64,000 nt of DNA from Thalassotalea_B piscium_A (GTDB taxonomy: Bacteria; Pseudomonadota; Gammaproteobacteria; Enterobacterales; Alteromonadaceae), in contig CP186339.1 in NCBI GenBank assembly GCA_049347715.1, forward strand, positions 2,170,001-2,234,000, given 5' to 3'. A program made the translations under genes and the position numbers. Positions 9,455 to 17,960 of this stretch are shown here, piece by piece. The stretch's first letter is position 1, and each line of letters begins with the position of its first letter. The notes below the pieces were generated by a model, which saw nothing but the letters and a program-made list of their open reading frames with translations, had not been told where the DNA came from and searched no databases.

Positions 9455-10684
9455 ATGGCTTTATCAACGAAATTTAAAGGCTTCCAAAGCAAAGTACCTG
9501 CAGTTACGGCTGCGGCTAACGAAAGCGAATACTTTGCTTATACGCAACCAACCACTCAAGAAATTGAACAACTAGCAGCTCAGTATGGTGCGCCTTTAAT
9601 GGTGCTTGACTGCGAAGCTATACGTCAGCAATACCATGCACTTAAAAATGCACTGCCCAACGTTACCCTGCACTTTGCTTTAAAACCTTTACCATTAGCA
9701 GCGGTTGTTCGCACATTATTAGCAGAAGGTGCAAGCTTTGATCTTGCCACCAGCGGCGAAATTGATTTAGTGGCAAGTGAAGGCGTACCAAGTGAACGTA
9801 CCATTCACACACACCCTATTAAGCGTGATAGCGACATTCGTGATGCACTCGCTTATGGTTGCACTGTATTTGTGGTAGATAACATCAACGAGCTAGAAAA
9901 ATTTATTGCGTACAAAGATCAAGCCGAAATTTTAGTACGTTTAAGCTTTCGTAATAAAGATGCCTTTGCCGACTTATCTAAAAAGTTTGGTTGTAGCCCT
10001 GAAATGGCAATCGAAATAATCACCTACGCACAACAATTAGGTATACGTATTAAAGGCTTATCGTTTCATGTAGGCTCGCAATCACCAAAACCAACGAAAT
10101 ACGTAGACGCGATAAATGCCTGTACTAAAATTATTGCGCAAGTTAATGAACTTGGCTTACCGGCATTGAGCACATTGGATATAGGTGGTGGTTTTCCTGT
10201 ACCTTACAGCGCAGATGTATTACCTATCGACGTGTTTTGCGCGCCAATTAACCTTGCCCTTGCCCAATTACCAGAAACCATGCAAATACTTGCTGAACCT
10301 GGTCGCTTTATTGTGGCAAGTAGTGCTACCAGTGTGGCATCAATAATGGGGCAATCTGTACGCGAAGGTAAAACATGGTACTACTTAGATGACGGTATTT
10401 ACGGTTCGTTTAGCGGGTTAATGTTTGATGAGGCGGCATATCCAATCGATAGTGCGAAAAAAGACCTCATGCGTTTTGAGTCGGTACTTGCAGGACCAAC
10501 ATGCGACAGTATAGATGTTATAAGCGAATCAATCATGCTACCTAAGCTAAGCAATGGTGATTTAATTATTAGCCGCATGATGGGAGCTTATACCCTAGCA
10601 ACTGCTACTGACTTCAACTTTTTTAAACGTGCAGAAATCGTGGTATTAAATGAATATGTGCACAGCCAGGAGTTAACTGGTTAA
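9455..10684 (+). CDS. Type III PLP-dependent decarboxylase (ornithine/lysine type)
   Basis: A 409-residue alanine-racemase-fold decarboxylase. The PLP lysine is Lys77 in FALKPLPL. HVGSQS, the glycine loop GGGFPVPY and EPGRFIV bind the cofactor phosphate, and GPTCDSID holds the active-site cysteine contributed across the dimer. This is the pattern of eukaryotic-type ornithine decarboxylases and the bacterial ornithine/lysine enzymes, not of LysA, so putrescine or cadaverine formation is likely. Substrate choice cannot be decided from sequence alone. GGAGAATACC precedes the ATG. Codon use is richer in GC than that of its neighbours, as for a well-expressed core gene. It is monocistronic, with a terminator behind. 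Confidence 0.85.
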   Translation: MALSTKFKGFQSKVPAVTAAANESEYFAYTQPTTQEIEQLAAQYGAPLMVLDCEAIRQQYHALKNALPNVTLHFALKPLPLAAVVRTLLAEGASFDLATSGEIDLVASEGVPSERTIHTHPIKRDSDIRDALAYGCTVFVVDNINELEKFIAYKDQAEILVRLSFRNKDAFADLSKKFGCSPEMAIEIITYAQQLGIRIKGLSFHVGSQSPKPTKYVDAINACTKIIAQVNELGLPALSTLDIGGGFPVPYSADVLPIDVFCAPINLALAQLPETMQILAEPGRFIVASSATSVASIMGQSVREGKTWYYLDDGIYGSFSGLMFDEAAYPIDSAKKDLMRFESVLAGPTCDSIDVISESIMLPKLSNGDLIISRMMGAYTLATATDFNFFKRAEIVVLNEYVHSQELTG

Positions 10685-10735
10685 ACGTCACTGACACTTT
10701 CTCGTTTACCGATAGCTTGTCTATTCAAATACGAA

Positions 10736-10767
10736 TAAAACGCAGTTTATTACTGCGTTTATTTATG
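10736..10767 (+). terminator. Intrinsic terminator of the decarboxylase gene
   Basis: AAACGCAG (10738-10745), 7-base loop, CTGCGTTT (10753-10760), followed by ATTTAT. An eight-bp stem with a T-rich tail, 50 bases after the stop codon. Confidence 0.75.
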
Positions 10768-10970
10768 AAAACAATAACAAGCTAATAACAAACCTAATGC
10801 TTTTTTATAGACTAATCAAAGGCGTTCTAGTTAAAGCGTTAACCTTTGTTAGTTCTCAATAATGAATATATTCCCAAAAGTGGCAATATTATTATTTCGT
10901 TATAATTTAGAGCGGCTATATATGTTAGAATAAAGTCATATTATTATTTAAAAATCATTAGGCGTATTTC

Positions 10971-11348
10971 ATGTCTGAACATTCAATTTTCGACATTTGT
11001 GTTGAACCGATAGAACTTTATAAATTATTAAAAATTGCCAATATGGTTGGCGGTGGTGGCGAAGCAAAAACTATGATCAGTGAAGGTAATGTATTAGTTA
11101 ATAATAAAGTTACCGTTCAAAAGCGTAAAAAAGTACGTAACGGCGATATTATTGAATATAACGGTAAAAGTATTAAAATTGCTTATAACCCAAGCCAAAA
11201 ATCAGCGGAGTTTATTAATACAGTTGTTTCAGCTACTAAGAATTTAAAAAAGAAAAAAAGAGCTAAAAGTAAAGCGGCGGCTATTTTATTAGAAACGACT
11301 ACTGAACCATCTAAAACACGAGCAAAAACAAAGCCTACCTCAGTTTAA
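10971..11348 (+). CDS. S4-domain RNA-binding protein with basic tail
   Basis: A 125-residue protein. Residues about 14-75 form an S4 RNA-binding domain of the YbcJ type (ELYKLLKIANMVGGGGEAK, then GNVLVNNKVTVQKRKKVRNGD). The last 40 residues are a lysine/arginine-rich, probably disordered tail that most YbcJ proteins (about 70 residues) lack. Small S4 proteins of this kind bind structured RNA or ribosomes; the target is unknown. Monocistronic. Confidence 0.8.
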   Translation: MSEHSIFDICVEPIELYKLLKIANMVGGGGEAKTMISEGNVLVNNKVTVQKRKKVRNGDIIEYNGKSIKIAYNPSQKSAEFINTVVSATKNLKKKKRAKSKAAAILLETTTEPSKTRAKTKPTSV

Positions 11349-11454
11349 TGACTTGTTAATTTTTTATGGGAAGTTAAACTAAATTGAATTTTTGCAGTAA
11401 GAATAACTTTCCACATTGATGATACTTTTAAGACAAAGTATTAGCGAGTAAGCC

Positions 11455-11506
11455 ATGGTGTCTACTGGGATCCTAAAATGAATTAACAATTAGGGTTCGA
11501 CACCAT
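11455..11506. repeat. Long inverted repeat between convergent genes
   Basis: Outer arms ATGGTGTC (11455-11462) and GACACCAT (11499-11506) enclose inner arms CCTAA (11472-11476) and TTAGG (11490-11494). It lies between the convergent S4 gene and DUF3297 gene and may be a bidirectional transcription end or a small mobile hairpin. No T run follows either arm. Confidence 0.45.
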
Positions 11507-11532
11507 AGTCATAAGTTATATGCCAATTACCG

Positions 11533-11781
11533 TTAACTATAAAAGGCTTCAACAGTTCCTTTGAGTTTAATAAGAAGTGGTTGCCCGCGACGGTCTAACG
11601 CTTTAGGTGAAGCAATTTTCACCCAACCTTCACTAATACAGTATTCCTCAACATCATTACGTTCTTTACCGTTTAATTTAATGCCAATGTTGTGCTCAAA
11701 AATTTCTGCCACATGATGTGGACTACGGGGGTTACCCGAAAGGTGATCAGGTAACGTTGGTAGGGGTTTAGTCTCTTTCAT
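11533..11781 (-). CDS. DUF3297 family protein
   Basis: An 82-residue cytoplasmic protein that I recognise as DUF3297. The family pattern includes LPDHLSGNPRSPHH, GIKLNGKERNDVEEYCISEGW and LDRRGQPLLIKLKGTVEAFY. Conserved in many proteobacteria; function unknown. It has no operon partner here. Confidence 0.85.
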   Translation of the reverse strand: MKETKPLPTLPDHLSGNPRSPHHVAEIFEHNIGIKLNGKERNDVEEYCISEGWVKIASPKALDRRGQPLLIKLKGTVEAFYS

Positions 11782-11849
11782 TTGATAACTCGAGATTGAA
11801 TAAAAAGTGCGACATTGTAATCAATATAAATATAGCCCTCAACAAGTTA

Positions 11850-11884
11850 ACACTTATTGTGGCATATCGCCCATCAATAAGTGT
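11850..11884. repeat. Inverted repeat downstream of the catabolic cluster
   Basis: ACACTTATTG (11850-11859) and CAATAAGTGT (11875-11884) form a perfect 10-bp stem with a 15-base loop. It lies about 160 bases after the last gene of the minus-strand cluster. No T run follows, so a terminator role is uncertain. The rest of 11782-12040 shows nothing. Confidence 0.4.
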
Positions 11885-12040
11885 CAAAGTAATGGTTGGC
11901 TAACACGCTGTCCGTTAAGCGCTATCCGTTAAGCTAAGCGGAAATGAAATATATTAACCCTGCTTTAAAAGTAACTATTTGTGTTAAAGAAAGTCACAAG
12001 TATTTATCGCTTGATAAACCAGTTACTCCCTTTAACCTTC

Positions 12041-13033
12041 TTATTTACTTACTTGAACTAAGGTTTTACCAAAATTTTCACCACGCATAAGTTTACAAAA
12101 AGAATCAGGTGCCGACTCTATGCCCTCTCCTATGTCTTCCTGCATTTTGAGTTTTCCTGATAAAACTAACGGAATGCACTGGGCTAAAAATTCTTCACGT
12201 CTCGTTTCAAAATCATAAACGACTAATCCATAAACGGTTGCTCGTGACTTTATCCATAATGCTGGGGGTGGGCCTGCCATACGTTCTTTATTATTGTACT
12301 CAGCAATTAAGCCACAAAGTATAACTCTAGCACCAACAGCGAGTCGTTCTGATGCGGTATGTAATAATTCGCCTCCAACTAAATCAAAATAGACATCAAT
12401 GCCTTTTGGACAATATTCATCAAGTTTCTCAGCAATATTTTCTGTTTTTCTGTTAATACAAAAATCATAACCAAGTTCTGAAATTGCGTACTGACACTTG
12501 TCATCACTGCCGGCAATGCCAACCACAATACAACCGGCTGCTTTAGCCAATTGCCCCGCGGTAGCACCAACCCCTCCAATTGCCGCAGGAATCACAACAA
12601 CATCACCTTTTTTAGCATTTGCTTGCCAAACTAAACCCGCATAGGCAGTTAAACCAGGCATTCCCAAAATAGATAAAGCATACGAAGGATGTGGATGATC
12701 AATAGGTGCGGATAGACTTTTAGCATCGTGCACTGAATATTCCTGCCATCCCCCCATACAACGTACTAATTGCCCAACCTCATATTGATCACTATTAGTT
12801 TGAACAACTTCACTGACAGTCTCCCCTTGCATCATGTCCCCTGGCGACAAACTGGCGGTAATATGACGACCCGCAATTTGGCTTCTCATATAGGGGTCAA
12901 GTGAAAGATAATGTGTTTTACACAAAACTTGCCCAGCACCTAATATTGGCATAACACTTTCTTCGCAACTAAAGTCGTCAGGAACAGGTACATTTTCAGG
13001 GTAACGTTTTAGGCATATTTTTTTATTCAGCAT
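12041..13033 (-). CDS. NADP-dependent double-bond reductase, MDR family
   Basis: A 330-residue zinc-free medium-chain dehydrogenase/reductase of the leukotriene B4 12-hydroxydehydrogenase/CurA type. It has DPYMRSQI near the N terminus and the cofactor-binding motif IGGVGATAGQLAK. The catalytic zinc cysteine of alcohol dehydrogenases is absent. The family reduces alpha,beta-unsaturated ketones, aldehydes or related enones. I use the ATG at 13033 because AAGGTG lies 6 bases before it; a GTG three codons upstream is less likely. The start overlaps the end of the upstream hydrolase-fold gene, so it is the last gene of the cluster's downstream arm. Confidence 0.82.
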   Translation of the reverse strand: MLNKKICLKRYPENVPVPDDFSCEESVMPILGAGQVLCKTHYLSLDPYMRSQIAGRHITASLSPGDMMQGETVSEVVQTNSDQYEVGQLVRCMGGWQEYSVHDAKSLSAPIDHPHPSYALSILGMPGLTAYAGLVWQANAKKGDVVVIPAAIGGVGATAGQLAKAAGCIVVGIAGSDDKCQYAISELGYDFCINRKTENIAEKLDEYCPKGIDVYFDLVGGELLHTASERLAVGARVILCGLIAEYNNKERMAGPPPALWIKSRATVYGLVVYDFETRREEFLAQCIPLVLSGKLKMQEDIGEGIESAPDSFCKLMRGENFGKTLVQVSK

Positions 13034-13880
13034 TAATTTCACCTTCAGTGATAATTGATAGTAGTTTCGAGACTCTAGTTTCCATACCCGAAGCTACTTG
13101 GTGTATTTGGATATTGTCAGGTAAATCTATGGTTAACAAACGTTGACAAAAACGAAAGATAATACTGTCTTGCCAAAGCACTATTTCAGTGGGCTTAGCC
13201 ACTTGAATTAATTGCTCTGGTCGTTCATTGTTGATGGCTGCAATATATGCGTCAGCATAATTAACACCCGCTTTGACATAATCAACAAAGGTCGTTTGTA
13301 AAACCTCTAACGGTGGAAATGGCGTTGTTAACTTAGCGCTATCAGACTCATCATACCAAGGAAAATAGGTAAAGAGGTTATTCACCATTTTCCATGTATG
13401 TTGTAAATGTTGCCCATCAGCACAAGGAGTTAAGTCAGGAAAATATTGTTCTAACATCGATGCCCTTTCATCATCATGAAAGACAGCCACATTTTCTAAT
13501 ACAAGTTTTACTGTTTTATCAGGGTATTTTTTAGCAAACTCAATCGCTATTTGTGCCCCGGTAGCATTACCATAAATAATGCCTTTATCAATATTTAAGT
13601 TATCCATAAATTTAGCTAAGCAATCGATGTAATTATCAAGCATGCCATTAGCTTGTGCTAGTTTACTTGAATCACCGTAGCCTGGTGCATCCCATGCAAT
13701 TGCAAAATGTGACTGTCCAAACGCCTTAAGTAAAGGAACCATAAAAGCTGAAGATAATGGTGATGGATGCAATAAAAAAATAGCGGTATTGCTTTTATCT
13801 CCACACGTACGATAATGGATATCAAGCTTACTTTGTTGATGCTCTATTGATACAAAAGAGCGGTTCGGCTGTTGTTGCAT
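13023..13880 (-). CDS. Alpha/beta-hydrolase-fold protein lacking the usual nucleophile
   Basis: A 285-residue alpha/beta-hydrolase fold. The HPSPLSS oxyanion region (38-44) and the strand-turn WDAPGYGDS (63-71) are typical. The nucleophile elbow, however, reads G-N-A-T-G, so Ala106 sits where Ser is expected. Near the C terminus the segment that should hold the catalytic His (QVASGMETR) has none. The protein may be non-hydrolytic (a cofactor-free dioxygenase-like or binding role) or use another mechanism. The ATG at 13880 is chosen because AAGGAC lies 6 bases upstream; the longer frame starts with TTG. Overlaps the next gene by 11 bases. Confidence 0.75.
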   Translation of the reverse strand: MQQQPNRSFVSIEHQQSKLDIHYRTCGDKSNTAIFLLHPSPLSSAFMVPLLKAFGQSHFAIAWDAPGYGDSSKLAQANGMLDNYIDCLAKFMDNLNIDKGIIYGNATGAQIAIEFAKKYPDKTVKLVLENVAVFHDDERASMLEQYFPDLTPCADGQHLQHTWKMVNNLFTYFPWYDESDSAKLTTPFPPLEVLQTTFVDYVKAGVNYADAYIAAINNERPEQLIQVAKPTEIVLWQDSIIFRFCQRLLTIDLPDNIQIHQVASGMETRVSKLLSIITEGEINAE

Positions 13881-13890
13881 AAATTGTCCT

Positions 13891-15459
13891 TTAAAGCCCA
13901 AGTGCTGTTGGATTCATACGATTATTAGGATCAACAAGCGCTTTAATCTCTTTCAACAGTTTAAAATTGGTGTCACAAATCCCTTCTTCAAACAAATAGG
14001 TTTTACCTATTTGCATATGTACACCGCCTAAGTTTTTATAACTGACAATTAAGTCTTCTCTTATCGCTTGAACGGCAGCTCTAGCTTCAGGGCTTGCAGC
14101 AAATGTTTTAACACGTTTGATATGTTGCGGTTCAATAGCATGATGATGTAACTCATTGAGTTCATCAGGCCAGAAAAAAACAGGCTCTAATACGAAAACA
14201 TTACTGGAAACACTTGCTAATAAATAACCTATGCCAATGTTATATTTATCGATTGCCGCTTTATGATTGTCGAATATTTCACTTGTTTTCTGATAAGCCA
14301 ATTGCGCCTTAGAATGTGGCACTAATGTATGCACTGGTGCCCATCGTTCACCATTAGGCCCGATCATGTTGTTCACCGGCCCAAAAGGGTTAGCACGTAA
14401 TACTTTTGGAATAGTATTTTCTATTTCACTTGCTTCATGCTTACTTGCAATTTCACGAATTGCATTTAATCGTTCTTTAACCGCAGCTTCAGTTCTGTCT
14501 TCGACAATAAAATGTACTGACCAACTTTCAGCCTCAACAAAATTTCGTCCTGCTAATGCAACTTTAGCTCCTTGTTTTAGCGCTTTACCAATACCGCCTG
14601 CTGATTTCATAACACCCATTAAAGATTTTACATCAGATGCTAAACTTTCACGCTTTAATCGTTGAGCTTGTAGATAGGGATCAAACCCACAAGTTTCACT
14701 TGCTAAGCCTTGTCTAGCCACTTCACTCATCACTGCTGACTGTTGAGCAAATGTCTCAAAGCAAAAAGAAACACCATCATTATGGGGCAATTGAGCAATC
14801 AATCGTAATGTAACGGTTGTTTTTATACCTAATGCAGCATTATCAGTACAGAATATCCCTGTTAAATCAGGGCCGTAATGACGCATAAAAGGGGTGCCAT
14901 TAATTTGGGCACCAGAGCCAGTATTAATGATGTCACCATTGGCAAGCACTACCTCTAATGAAATAACAGAATCTACCGCGAAGCCATGTTGACCAGACCC
15001 CCAAAAAATACCGTTTTGAGAAAGTCCTCCCCCAACAGTGGCTCTCGAGCCAGATAAAGTGCCCCAAAATGGTGTGCGAAATCCTGTACTTTTTAATGTT
15101 TCGTGTAATTTTTTCCATGTACATCCACTTTGTACGCGAACATACATATCTTCCGTATTAACTTCAATAATTTCATTTAATAATGAAGTATCAACAATAA
15201 TTGAGCCTTTTTCCGCAGGTACAAAGCCTTTGGTATAAGACATACCACCGCCACGAGGTATAATAGCAATACCTGCTTCTGTAATTAATTTTACTGCTTG
15301 AGCTAACACCTGAGAGGATGTCGGTTTAATGACTAACATTGCAGGTAGGGCTTTGGTGTATACATCTTGGGAATATAAAACACAGCTCTGGGTGTCATCA
15401 AAAATATAGTCGTCACCTAATATGGCTGTCAGTTGCGCTTTAATTTCATTTGTCATCAT
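13891..15459 (-). CDS. FAD-linked oxidase of the VAO/p-cresol methylhydroxylase family
   Basis: A 522-residue flavoprotein with the FAD-binding loop IIPRGGGMSYTKGF (about 63-76) and GSRATVGGGLSQNGIFWGSG, followed by a substrate-cap domain. Architecture and length match the vanillyl-alcohol oxidase/4-cresol dehydrogenase flavoprotein family, which oxidises benzylic or allylic carbons. No signal peptide. It is followed with a 10-base gap by the hydrolase-fold gene and preceded by a VOC-protein gene 6 bases away, so the three act together. The substrate is not evident. No cytochrome subunit is encoded nearby, so the electron acceptor is oxygen or unknown. Confidence 0.8.
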   Translation of the reverse strand: MMTNEIKAQLTAILGDDYIFDDTQSCVLYSQDVYTKALPAMLVIKPTSSQVLAQAVKLITEAGIAIIPRGGGMSYTKGFVPAEKGSIIVDTSLLNEIIEVNTEDMYVRVQSGCTWKKLHETLKSTGFRTPFWGTLSGSRATVGGGLSQNGIFWGSGQHGFAVDSVISLEVVLANGDIINTGSGAQINGTPFMRHYGPDLTGIFCTDNAALGIKTTVTLRLIAQLPHNDGVSFCFETFAQQSAVMSEVARQGLASETCGFDPYLQAQRLKRESLASDVKSLMGVMKSAGGIGKALKQGAKVALAGRNFVEAESWSVHFIVEDRTEAAVKERLNAIREIASKHEASEIENTIPKVLRANPFGPVNNMIGPNGERWAPVHTLVPHSKAQLAYQKTSEIFDNHKAAIDKYNIGIGYLLASVSSNVFVLEPVFFWPDELNELHHHAIEPQHIKRVKTFAASPEARAAVQAIREDLIVSYKNLGGVHMQIGKTYLFEEGICDTNFKLLKEIKALVDPNNRMNPTALGL

Positions 15460-15465
15460 TTTTAC

Positions 15466-16437
15466 CTAATTATTAAGTGTTTCAAAAAATTCAAACCTAT
15501 TTCCATTAGGAGAATTTACTGCAATTATATTTACCTCACCATAAGGCTGAATATCTAACCTTCCCCCTGAGATATAATCAATGTGATTGTGAGTAAGGTG
15601 TGCAATAAAATGGTCCATTTCTTTTATCGGAAAACGTAAACAGGTAATACCTAAGTTATAAGGCTGTGCATTATCAGAAAAATCATTACCCGTTAATTCT
15701 GGAAAAGAAGCTAGTTCAACAGTCCCCTTTCTTGTGCCATCAGCGCTTAACAGCGTTAATACATGAGGAGTTGTTGCCACTAATTCAAATGGCATTCCAA
15801 ATACATTGCTAACAGCTTTATCGAAAGTGTCTTCTTGGTGTATTAGCGCTTTAAAACCTAAAATTTTGGTAAAAAAATCTTTTTCCGATTGATGATCATT
15901 AATCACCATAGAAGCATTGATAAGTTCGCTAAATAATGCGGTTTGTTGATCATTTTCAAGCACAGGCTCAAGTCGTTCTATTAAAGCATGGGTAATGCCA
16001 TCATGACTTTTAGCTAGCCATTCGTAAACTTTAAACGGACCAAATGTCATTTCAACGGGTTCATTAACACCAAACCATTGATACTCATGTAACTTTCGTG
16101 ACAGTTGGTGTACATTTTTAACACGAGTATTAACGTCAAATATGCCACCTGTATCCCAGATTTGGCTATTAGCCCGTATATATTGTTGCTCAACACCTGT
16201 AATTTTTACTAAACGTATTGCACCTTCGGTTGCCTCAGGTGCTCTAACTACACAACTAGATACAATGGCATTTTCTGAAAGTTGCCAAAAATCATATAGT
16301 CCTGTCTCAATTCCTTCTTCTGAAATAACTTCCCAGCCGATAATATCGCAATAAAACGTCTTAGATTTTTGCAAATCATTAACGACAAAAACAACTTCAG
16401 AAAAACCAGAAATAGCAAATTCATTACTATGAGTCAT
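15466..16437 (-). CDS. Two-domain VOC (glyoxalase/extradiol dioxygenase fold) protein
   Basis: A 323-residue protein with two VOC modules. One starts at GFSEVVFVVNDLQKSKTFYCD, the second at INASMVINDHQSEKDFFTKI. The tandem layout matches type I extradiol dioxygenases and related metalloenzymes, but the metal ligands are not clear enough to call a ring-cleavage enzyme. ATG at 16437 is preferred because AGGAG lies 8 bases upstream; the GTG two codons earlier is too close to it. In the operon it precedes the flavoprotein oxidase. Confidence 0.75.
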   Translation of the reverse strand: MTHSNEFAISGFSEVVFVVNDLQKSKTFYCDIIGWEVISEEGIETGLYDFWQLSENAIVSSCVVRAPEATEGAIRLVKITGVEQQYIRANSQIWDTGGIFDVNTRVKNVHQLSRKLHEYQWFGVNEPVEMTFGPFKVYEWLAKSHDGITHALIERLEPVLENDQQTALFSELINASMVINDHQSEKDFFTKILGFKALIHQEDTFDKAVSNVFGMPFELVATTPHVLTLLSADGTRKGTVELASFPELTGNDFSDNAQPYNLGITCLRFPIKEMDHFIAHLTHNHIDYISGGRLDIQPYGEVNIIAVNSPNGNRFEFFETLNN

Positions 16438-16456
16438 TATCACTTCTCCTATACAG

Positions 16457-17887
16457 TTAGCGAATTACAACGCGGTTATGGGCATCATCACCTTGGTCTA
16501 CCCGACCAATCAGTGCGATAGTACCCGCTAAGGCAAATGGCAAAATACGTTCTAAAATATCTCCAACTGAATTCTCTTGCCAATTAAGATAAACAGTTAA
16601 GGTAAAACCCACAAAAATAGCCGCAAATCTATAGCTACCTTTCACAGGTTTGCCTAGTAGTAAAACAATTAATAGTGGTGCAAACGCAGAACCTATTGCT
16701 GCCCATGCAAAAAGCACACGAGAGAATATTGCTTCGGGAGCAAATAAAGCGATTAACATTGACACTAAACACATAGTCAAAACCGCTAATCGAGAAAGTA
16801 ATAAACTAGCACGTGGAGATAAATCCTTTTTGAGATCATATGACATAGAAGATGCAGACACTAATAATTGACTATCTGCCGTAGACATAATCGCTGACAG
16901 CACTGCCGCGATAATTATTCCAGCAAGTATGGGATGAAATAATAAGGTAGTCACTGAAAACAAAATCTGCTCGTTGTTTTCAGCACCGGGGACTAAAAGC
17001 CTTGCACATAACCCTAAAATCAACATGCCCGCATAAACAATAACAGGCCAACCAATACCAATAATGCTCGCTTTTTTAATAGATGATGCATGTTCTAAAG
17101 CCATGAAGCGGTTGACAACATGTGGTTGCCCAGGGTTGCCCAAGCCTATGCCTAACATACCAAGCACAAATGCGACCCCCATCCATCCAGAGTATTGACC
17201 GGTAAAAGACAGTTGCTCGCTAGAAAAACTTGTAGCTAAGCCAGTAAATAAATTATCTACACCTCCTACTTGATACAGAGCAACTATTGGCAATACGATG
17301 GCGGTAAGAGCCATAAGCAAACCTTGTAAGGTATCTGTAACACTAACGGCCCAAAACCCACCTAATAAGGTATAAATCAGAATGATGAAAGTGCCTAAAA
17401 CAATGGCATGTGTTGAATCCATATGAAAGCTATTAGCAAAGGTGCCACCAGCCGCTTGAAACTGAGCAGCAATGTAAAAAGAGAAGGAAAACACAATAGC
17501 GAACGTTGATAACCAAATAATATATTTTGCCCACGGCCCCTTTCCAGCAAGTAATTCGGTTAATGTAACTGCCCCAACCTTGTTGGCCATTTTATGAATG
17601 CGAGGCGCTAACCATAACCAATTGAATACATAACCAAGTACTATCGCAGGAAATAACCAAAGGGCTGAATACCCCATGACATAAGCGGCTCCACTAACAC
17701 CAAGTAAACTCCAAGCAGAAGAAGCACTTGCTGATGAGCTAATAGCGGCAACCCACGGACCTAATTTTTTACCGCCAATAAAAAAGTCTTCTGTAGTATT
17801 AGTGCGTTTACTGGCCCAAAGGCCAATGGCAACTAAGATTACTTTATAAATGATTAAAGTGACTAGAATGACGGTTTCGCGATTCAT
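16457..17887 (-). CDS. Sodium:solute symporter (SSS family)
   Basis: A 476-residue polytopic inner-membrane protein with about 13 membrane segments. SSS signatures include the N-terminal FFIGGKKLGPWVAAISSSAS, GGFWAVSVTDTLQG and the late segment SAIMSTADSQLLVSAS (the PutP/PanF pattern). It should import an organic acid or amino acid-like solute with Na+. It lies between the CpcT-like lipoprotein and the VOC protein and is the only inner-membrane carrier of the catabolic cluster, so it probably carries the cluster's substrate or a breakdown product. Confidence 0.9.
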   Translation of the reverse strand: MNRETVILVTLIIYKVILVAIGLWASKRTNTTEDFFIGGKKLGPWVAAISSSASASSAWSLLGVSGAAYVMGYSALWLFPAIVLGYVFNWLWLAPRIHKMANKVGAVTLTELLAGKGPWAKYIIWLSTFAIVFSFSFYIAAQFQAAGGTFANSFHMDSTHAIVLGTFIILIYTLLGGFWAVSVTDTLQGLLMALTAIVLPIVALYQVGGVDNLFTGLATSFSSEQLSFTGQYSGWMGVAFVLGMLGIGLGNPGQPHVVNRFMALEHASSIKKASIIGIGWPVIVYAGMLILGLCARLLVPGAENNEQILFSVTTLLFHPILAGIIIAAVLSAIMSTADSQLLVSASSMSYDLKKDLSPRASLLLSRLAVLTMCLVSMLIALFAPEAIFSRVLFAWAAIGSAFAPLLIVLLLGKPVKGSYRFAAIFVGFTLTVYLNWQENSVGDILERILPFALAGTIALIGRVDQGDDAHNRVVIR

Positions 17888-17902
17888 TTTATCCCCAAAA
17901 CT

Positions 17903-17929
17903 AACAGGCTAGAAAAAATCTAGCCTGTT
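17903..17929 (-). terminator. Hairpin between the CpcT-like gene and the symporter
   Basis: AACAGGCTAGA and TCTAGCCTGTT form a perfect 11-bp stem with a 5-base loop. On the minus strand it is followed by AGTTTTGG, a weak U tract. It stands 16 bases before the symporter ATG, so it may terminate part of the upstream message or stabilise an mRNA 3' end. Confidence 0.65.
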
Positions 17930-17960
17930 TAACATAAATTGATAACTGAAAACTTATTGG

